Source: Oscillatoriales cyanobacterium RM2_1_1
GTDB lineage: Bacteria; Cyanobacteriota; Cyanobacteriia; Cyanobacteriales; Microcoleaceae
Reading direction: 5' to 3'
Assembly: GCA_012033335.1 (NCBI GenBank)
Contig: JAAURB010000050.1
Location: forward strand, 1-36,962
DNA length: 36,962 nt
Below, piece after piece: positions 33,546 through 36,962 of the stretch. The notes under the pieces are model-generated. The model did not search any database, was not told the DNA's origin, and worked only from the letters and a program-made list of their open reading frames with translations. Position numbers and translations under genes: made by a program. Each line of letters opens with the position of its first letter. The first letter of the stretch is position 1.

Positions 33546-36500
33546 TTAGATAAAGACAAAATCATCAGTATTAAGGGTTGATTCTCCTGTAATACTCTCT
33601 AATTCAACCAAGATTTTGCTATCTTCACCCACCGCAGGAATCCCTGGCTCATAGATCAGGTATATATTGGTGCCATTATCGTAGGCAAATAGTCCAGGGA
33701 TTGGAATAGGAAGGGGACTAGGGGGTGCTGTATTCAGTTGTATCGTTGGAACAATGTTGGCGAAGGAACCCACTAAGCTCTTACTCAGGACAATTTGATC
33801 GCCACCGACCTGACCTAATCCTTCAAATCCTGAAATCATGTCATACTGACCCAGAACAATTTGACTATCGATATTAGCTGCTTGATCAGAATTAAATCCT
33901 GGGCCTCCACCGTCGTCTTTGGTCAAATACTCGAACTGGTCAATATCTCCCTTACTACTGATCAAAGAATCAATTCCTAAACCTCCAATCAAGGTATCAG
34001 CACCAATTCCCCCATCGAGGAAATCATTACCTGCATTACCGACCAAGCTGTCATTTCCTCCTAAACCCAGGAAATTATCTGCAAAGCTTCCTCCAGTCAG
34101 AGTATCGGTACTATCAGTTGCCGGGTCAAGTACTGTAACGGTAATCACGGCAGTTGCTTTTCCGCCACTTTGATCCTGAATTACATAGTTCAAGATATCT
34201 GTTCCTGTGCTAATGCCAGTTACCTGATACTGGATCAGATTTTCAACTTGAGTAATATTTCCCAAAGCAGCAGGAGATACAGAAATTAAGGTCAGACTCT
34301 CTGCCTCAGGGTCAGAATCATTAGCTAATGGGTTGAGCACAAGAATGTTTGTATTGTTGGTAAAAAATGGGCCATCATTGGTGACTATTTGCAAATCATT
34401 GACCGGAACAACAGTAATGATGCTGGTTGCAATAGGGCTAGGGGCAATACCATCGTTGACAGTAACTTGAATCTGTCGAGCTCCTCCAGTGGGATTATCA
34501 CCTGGGTTACTGTAGCTAATTAGATCAAGTGCAGCTTCATAATCGTCTTGAGAAGATATTCCTGAGAGACTGATTAAATCCGAAGTTGAACTAAAGATGA
34601 TGCCCCCCGGCAATGTCCCACTGATAATCAAGCTTTCTGTCGGATCTTGAGAGTTTAGCAACCGAATGGACACAGCTGCCATGTTGGGACTGTCCGGATC
34701 CGTAATCGCAATATTGCCAGAATTGCCCACAGGAATTGGGCCATCATTTTCTGTGAATGTAGCGGCATAATCCACCCCTGTTGCCGTTGCATCCAGATCA
34801 ACGACGGGGGGATCATTAACCGGAATCACCTGGATTGTAGTAGTTGCAGTATTACTGGTTTCAAAAGTATCGCTGAGGACTACAGTAATGGTTCGGTTCT
34901 CGGGGTCAGGATCTTGAGATGTATTTTCATAAAAAACCTGTTCAAGAGCAGTCTCATAATCCTCATTTGAGGCCAAACCGGAGAAAGTTAGGGCTCCCGT
35001 TGTGGTGTTATAACCAGTCGTTGTGATTCCAGTTGGTAAAGTTCCGATTAACAAAAACTCATCAATGCCATTGAGCGGATTGGCTAAGGTAATAATGGCT
35101 TGCTGAACATCTGCATTTGGATCAGTGACCACAACCTGATTCCCAATTGGGCTGGGTGATGTATTGCCTTCAGTGAAACTCGTCGTAAAGTCATTGCCTG
35201 CTTTGGTGCTATCCAGATCAACTACAGGAGGGACATTCACGCCGATGAAAACCGTTGCAGTATCAGTGCCACCCCGGCCGTCATCAATTGAATAGATGAA
35301 GCTGGCTCCGGTTGAACCCGTAGCTGGAGTGAACTCGACATCGCCATTGGCATTAAGCACGGCTGTTCCCTCTGTCGCAGTCCCAATACTAACAATGTCC
35401 AACGGATCGTTGTTGGGATCCTTATCATTGGCTAGCAGTTCCGCAGCCGGAATAGTTCGTGGGGCATCTTGACGAATCAGGATATTGTCATCAACCGCAA
35501 CCGGCGGCAGATTGGGGGCATTTATAGCAATAATGTCCGTTGCTGTACCCGGGCCGCCAATACCCATATTGCCCTGATCGTTGGTGGCAATGGTCAAGAC
35601 ATCATTAAACTCAAGAAACCCTGTACCCGAGTTGAACTGCAAGCCATCTAAGATAATGTTGACAGCATCAATTGGCCCTTCTAGGGCGATATCATTGGTG
35701 TTGTTTCCCGTGATGGTGATTCCGGTCGTCGTAGTGCCCACGGTCAAGGTACTGCCATTGTTGGTAGTCAGATTAACAAGAATTGGGTTTGTCCCTGAAT
35801 CTGGATCGCTAACAGAAATTTCGTTTCCTTCCACAACCCCAAAAATTAGCGGATTATCCAGATCAACAACGGCGATATCCTGATTTCCAGGAACCGTATT
35901 TACTGGCGGATCATTGACTGCTGTAATGTTGATGGTGGCAGTGGCCGGATCACTACTATCCTGGCCATCGTTGACTGTTACCTGAATCTGTCGAGCTGTA
36001 ATGGCTGGATTCCGAGAAATGTTTTCATAGACAATGGATTCAATTGCGGTTTCATAGGCTGCTACAGGAGCATCCCCTGAAAGCAGCACCTCTCCAGTTC
36101 CTGGATTGAATGTCCCCACTGAAATGCCATCGGGTAAGGTCACCCCACTCAGGACAAACAGGCTTTCATCTCCAGTATTTAAAACATTAGTTAAGACAAT
36201 CCGAGCAGACTGCATTCGGGTGTTGTCTGCGTCGGTAATAGTGACCTGCTCTCCGATGACTGCAGGAGCTTCTCCTTCGGTGAAGTCAGCACTGAAGTCA
36301 ATTCCAGGATTGAGGCCATCCAGGTCAACAACTGGGGTAGCATTCCCGATTTGAACATCAATAAAGACGGTTGCCGTGCCGGTTTGACCGTTACTATCAA
36401 CTGCAGTATAAGCAAAGCTATCAATCCCATTAAAGCCGATGGCTGGAGTGTAGATCAGGGTCTGGCTATCTTGGGGATCTCGAACCACTGTTCCCGCCTC

Positions 36501-36962
36501 AGCCGTGAACGGGCTGAAACTTTGAATTATCAAAATATCCACCGGGTCTGATGCCTGGTCATTGGCTAGCAGTTGAGAGTCGGTAATGGTTAAAGGACGA
36601 TTTTGCGCGCCGATCAGGGAATCATTGCCAAGCTGAGGCTCTGAACCACCCGGAGTTGGGGTTGGGGTAATGCCTGGGGTTGGAGGAGGAGTTGGATCCG
36701 GGGTGGGGGTTGGAGCTGGCCCTGGAGTAGGGGTAGGTTCTGGAGTCGGAGTAGGTGTAGGTTCTGGAGTCGGGGTTGGAGTCGGTTCTGGAGTTGGAGC
36801 ACAATCATTTGGTGCGTGGTTCGGAGGTGGCTCTACAATATCTGGAACAGCAACTGGTTTTGGTTTACGAACTGGTTTCTGAACTGGTTTATTTCTTGGC
36901 TTACGGCTGATAAGGCTGTTGTGGACGCAATATCGTCTTCTCAATTCTTCAATCGTTTCCTC
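33546..36962 (-). CDS. Large calcium-binding cadherin-like/RTX repeat adhesin (5' end outside window)
   Basis: At least 1138 aa; the frame stays open to the right edge (EETIEELRRRYC...), so the start lies beyond it. A basic segment (RKPRNKPVQKPVRKPKPVAV) leads into a proline/threonine-rich linker of PTPEPTPTP repeats. Then come cadherin-like repeats of two kinds: A units (LLANDQASDP..., LLANDKDPNNDP..., PLANDSDPEAES...) and B units beginning VVDLD (three copies, each ending near PVNDPPV or AVNDPPV). One RTX Ca-binding block near residue 950 (LGGNDSLVGNAGNDFLDGG) precedes the C-terminal region, as in type I-secreted proteins. Likely a surface or secreted adhesin. TolC/HlyB/HlyD-type export genes are not in the window. 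Confidence 0.9.
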   Translation of the reverse strand, partial: EETIEELRRRYCVHNSLISRKPRNKPVQKPVRKPKPVAVPDIVEPPPNHAPNDCAPTPEPTPTPTPEPTPTPTPEPTPTPGPAPTPTPDPTPPPTPGITPTPTPGGSEPQLGNDSLIGAQNRPLTITDSQLLANDQASDPVDILIIQSFSPFTAEAGTVVRDPQDSQTLIYTPAIGFNGIDSFAYTAVDSNGQTGTATVFIDVQIGNATPVVDLDGLNPGIDFSADFTEGEAPAVIGEQVTITDADNTRMQSARIVLTNVLNTGDESLFVLSGVTLPDGISVGTFNPGTGEVLLSGDAPVAAYETAIESIVYENISRNPAITARQIQVTVNDGQDSSDPATATINITAVNDPPVNTVPGNQDIAVVDLDNPLIFGVVEGNEISVSDPDSGTNPILVNLTTNNGSTLTVGTTTTGITITGNNTNDIALEGPIDAVNIILDGLQFNSGTGFLEFNDVLTIATNDQGNMGIGGPGTATDIIAINAPNLPPVAVDDNILIRQDAPRTIPAAELLANDKDPNNDPLDIVSIGTATEGTAVLNANGDVEFTPATGSTGASFIYSIDDGRGGTDTATVFIGVNVPPVVDLDSTKAGNDFTTSFTEGNTSPSPIGNQVVVTDPNADVQQAIITLANPLNGIDEFLLIGTLPTGITTTGYNTTTGALTFSGLASNEDYETALEQVFYENTSQDPDPENRTITVVLSDTFETSNTATTTIQVIPVNDPPVVDLDATATGVDYAATFTENDGPIPVGNSGNIAITDPDSPNMAAVSIRLLNSQDPTESLIISGTLPGGIIFSSTSDLISLSGISSQDDYEAALDLISYSNPGDNPTGGARQIQVTVNDGIAPSPIATSIITVVPVNDLQIVTNDGPFFTNNTNILVLNPLANDSDPEAESLTLISVSPAALGNITQVENLIQYQVTGISTGTDILNYVIQDQSGGKATAVITVTVLDPATDSTDTLTGGSFADNFLGLGGNDSLVGNAGNDFLDGGIGADTLIGGLGIDSLISSKGDIDQFEYLTKDDGGGPGFNSDQAANIDSQIVLGQYDMISGFEGLGQVGGDQIVLSKSLVGSFANIVPTIQLNTAPPSPLPIPIPGLFAYDNGTNIYLIYEPGIPAVGEDSKILVELESITGESTLNTDDFVFI

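Noticed and set aside
36670-36882. Glycine/valine-rich + strand frame (VGVGSGVGVG)
   Set aside because: It is the antisense of the PTPEPTPTP linker of the adhesin, where codon repeats produce open frames.

Overview
This window is chromosomal DNA from a cyanobacterium. The evidence is repeated GCGATCGC (HIP1) octamers (for example near 771, 5900, 11270 and 33278), a five-subunit NAD(P)-linked bidirectional [NiFe] hydrogenase (hoxEFUYH), a CcbP-type calcium-binding protein, a DUF2993 protein, a cyanobacterial zinc-ribbon/PP2C phosphatase and a small protein resembling Psb35. The gene order and the abundance of short repeats fit a filamentous, non-heterocystous lineage (Leptolyngbya/Oscillatoriales-like), but that is inference. 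I saw no rRNA, tRNA, CRISPR array or transposase.

Layout. 1-7.2 kb: a PAS-domain protein, an isocitrate/isopropylmalate-dehydrogenase-family protein, the bifunctional fermentative alcohol/aldehyde dehydrogenase adhE, and aroA. 7.2-10 kb: three poorly characterised proteins (a soluble protein, a lipoprotein, and a membrane protein with a helix-turn-helix-like end), then a 0.9 kb stretch with no convincing gene. 10-13.7 kb: an AtzE-type amidase overlapping the end of a zinc-ribbon/PP2C phosphatase whose frame is broken three times as written. 13.8-15.3 kb: a CcbP-like protein and S-formylglutathione hydrolase. 15.9-22.8 kb: the hox operon on the minus strand, in the order hoxE-hoxF-hcp-hoxU-hoxY-hoxH, with hybrid cluster protein inside it; hoxF carries one frameshift as written. 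23.6-28.8 kb: a membrane-anchored P-loop ATPase of unknown role, a coiled-coil protein and a GH57 glycosidase. 29.3-33.5 kb: a DUF2993 protein, the Psb35-like small protein, a GNAT acetyltransferase, a secreted glycine-rich protein and an M23 peptidase. 33.5 kb to the end: a very large Ca-binding repeat adhesin running off the right edge.

How the genes work together. adhE and hox are both outlets for reducing equivalents in dark or anoxic metabolism (ethanol and H2). hcp inside the hox operon adds NO/hydroxylamine handling or redox protection under the same conditions. The other genes look like ordinary housekeeping and envelope functions.

The most interesting non-coding signal is two families of dispersed palindromic repeats. 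Family 1 has six copies of up to about 110 bp with two internal hairpins. Family 2 has two copies of about 92 bp with a compensatory stem change. Members of both families sit next to each other on both sides of the S-formylglutathione hydrolase gene. Short tandem repeats with a period of 13-14 bp cluster at gene ends. The four frameshifts are each explained by one missing base, three of them in homopolymer runs, so they may be assembly errors. I did not find a clearly new multi-gene system; the ATPase at 23.6-25.2 kb and the repeat families are the best leads.
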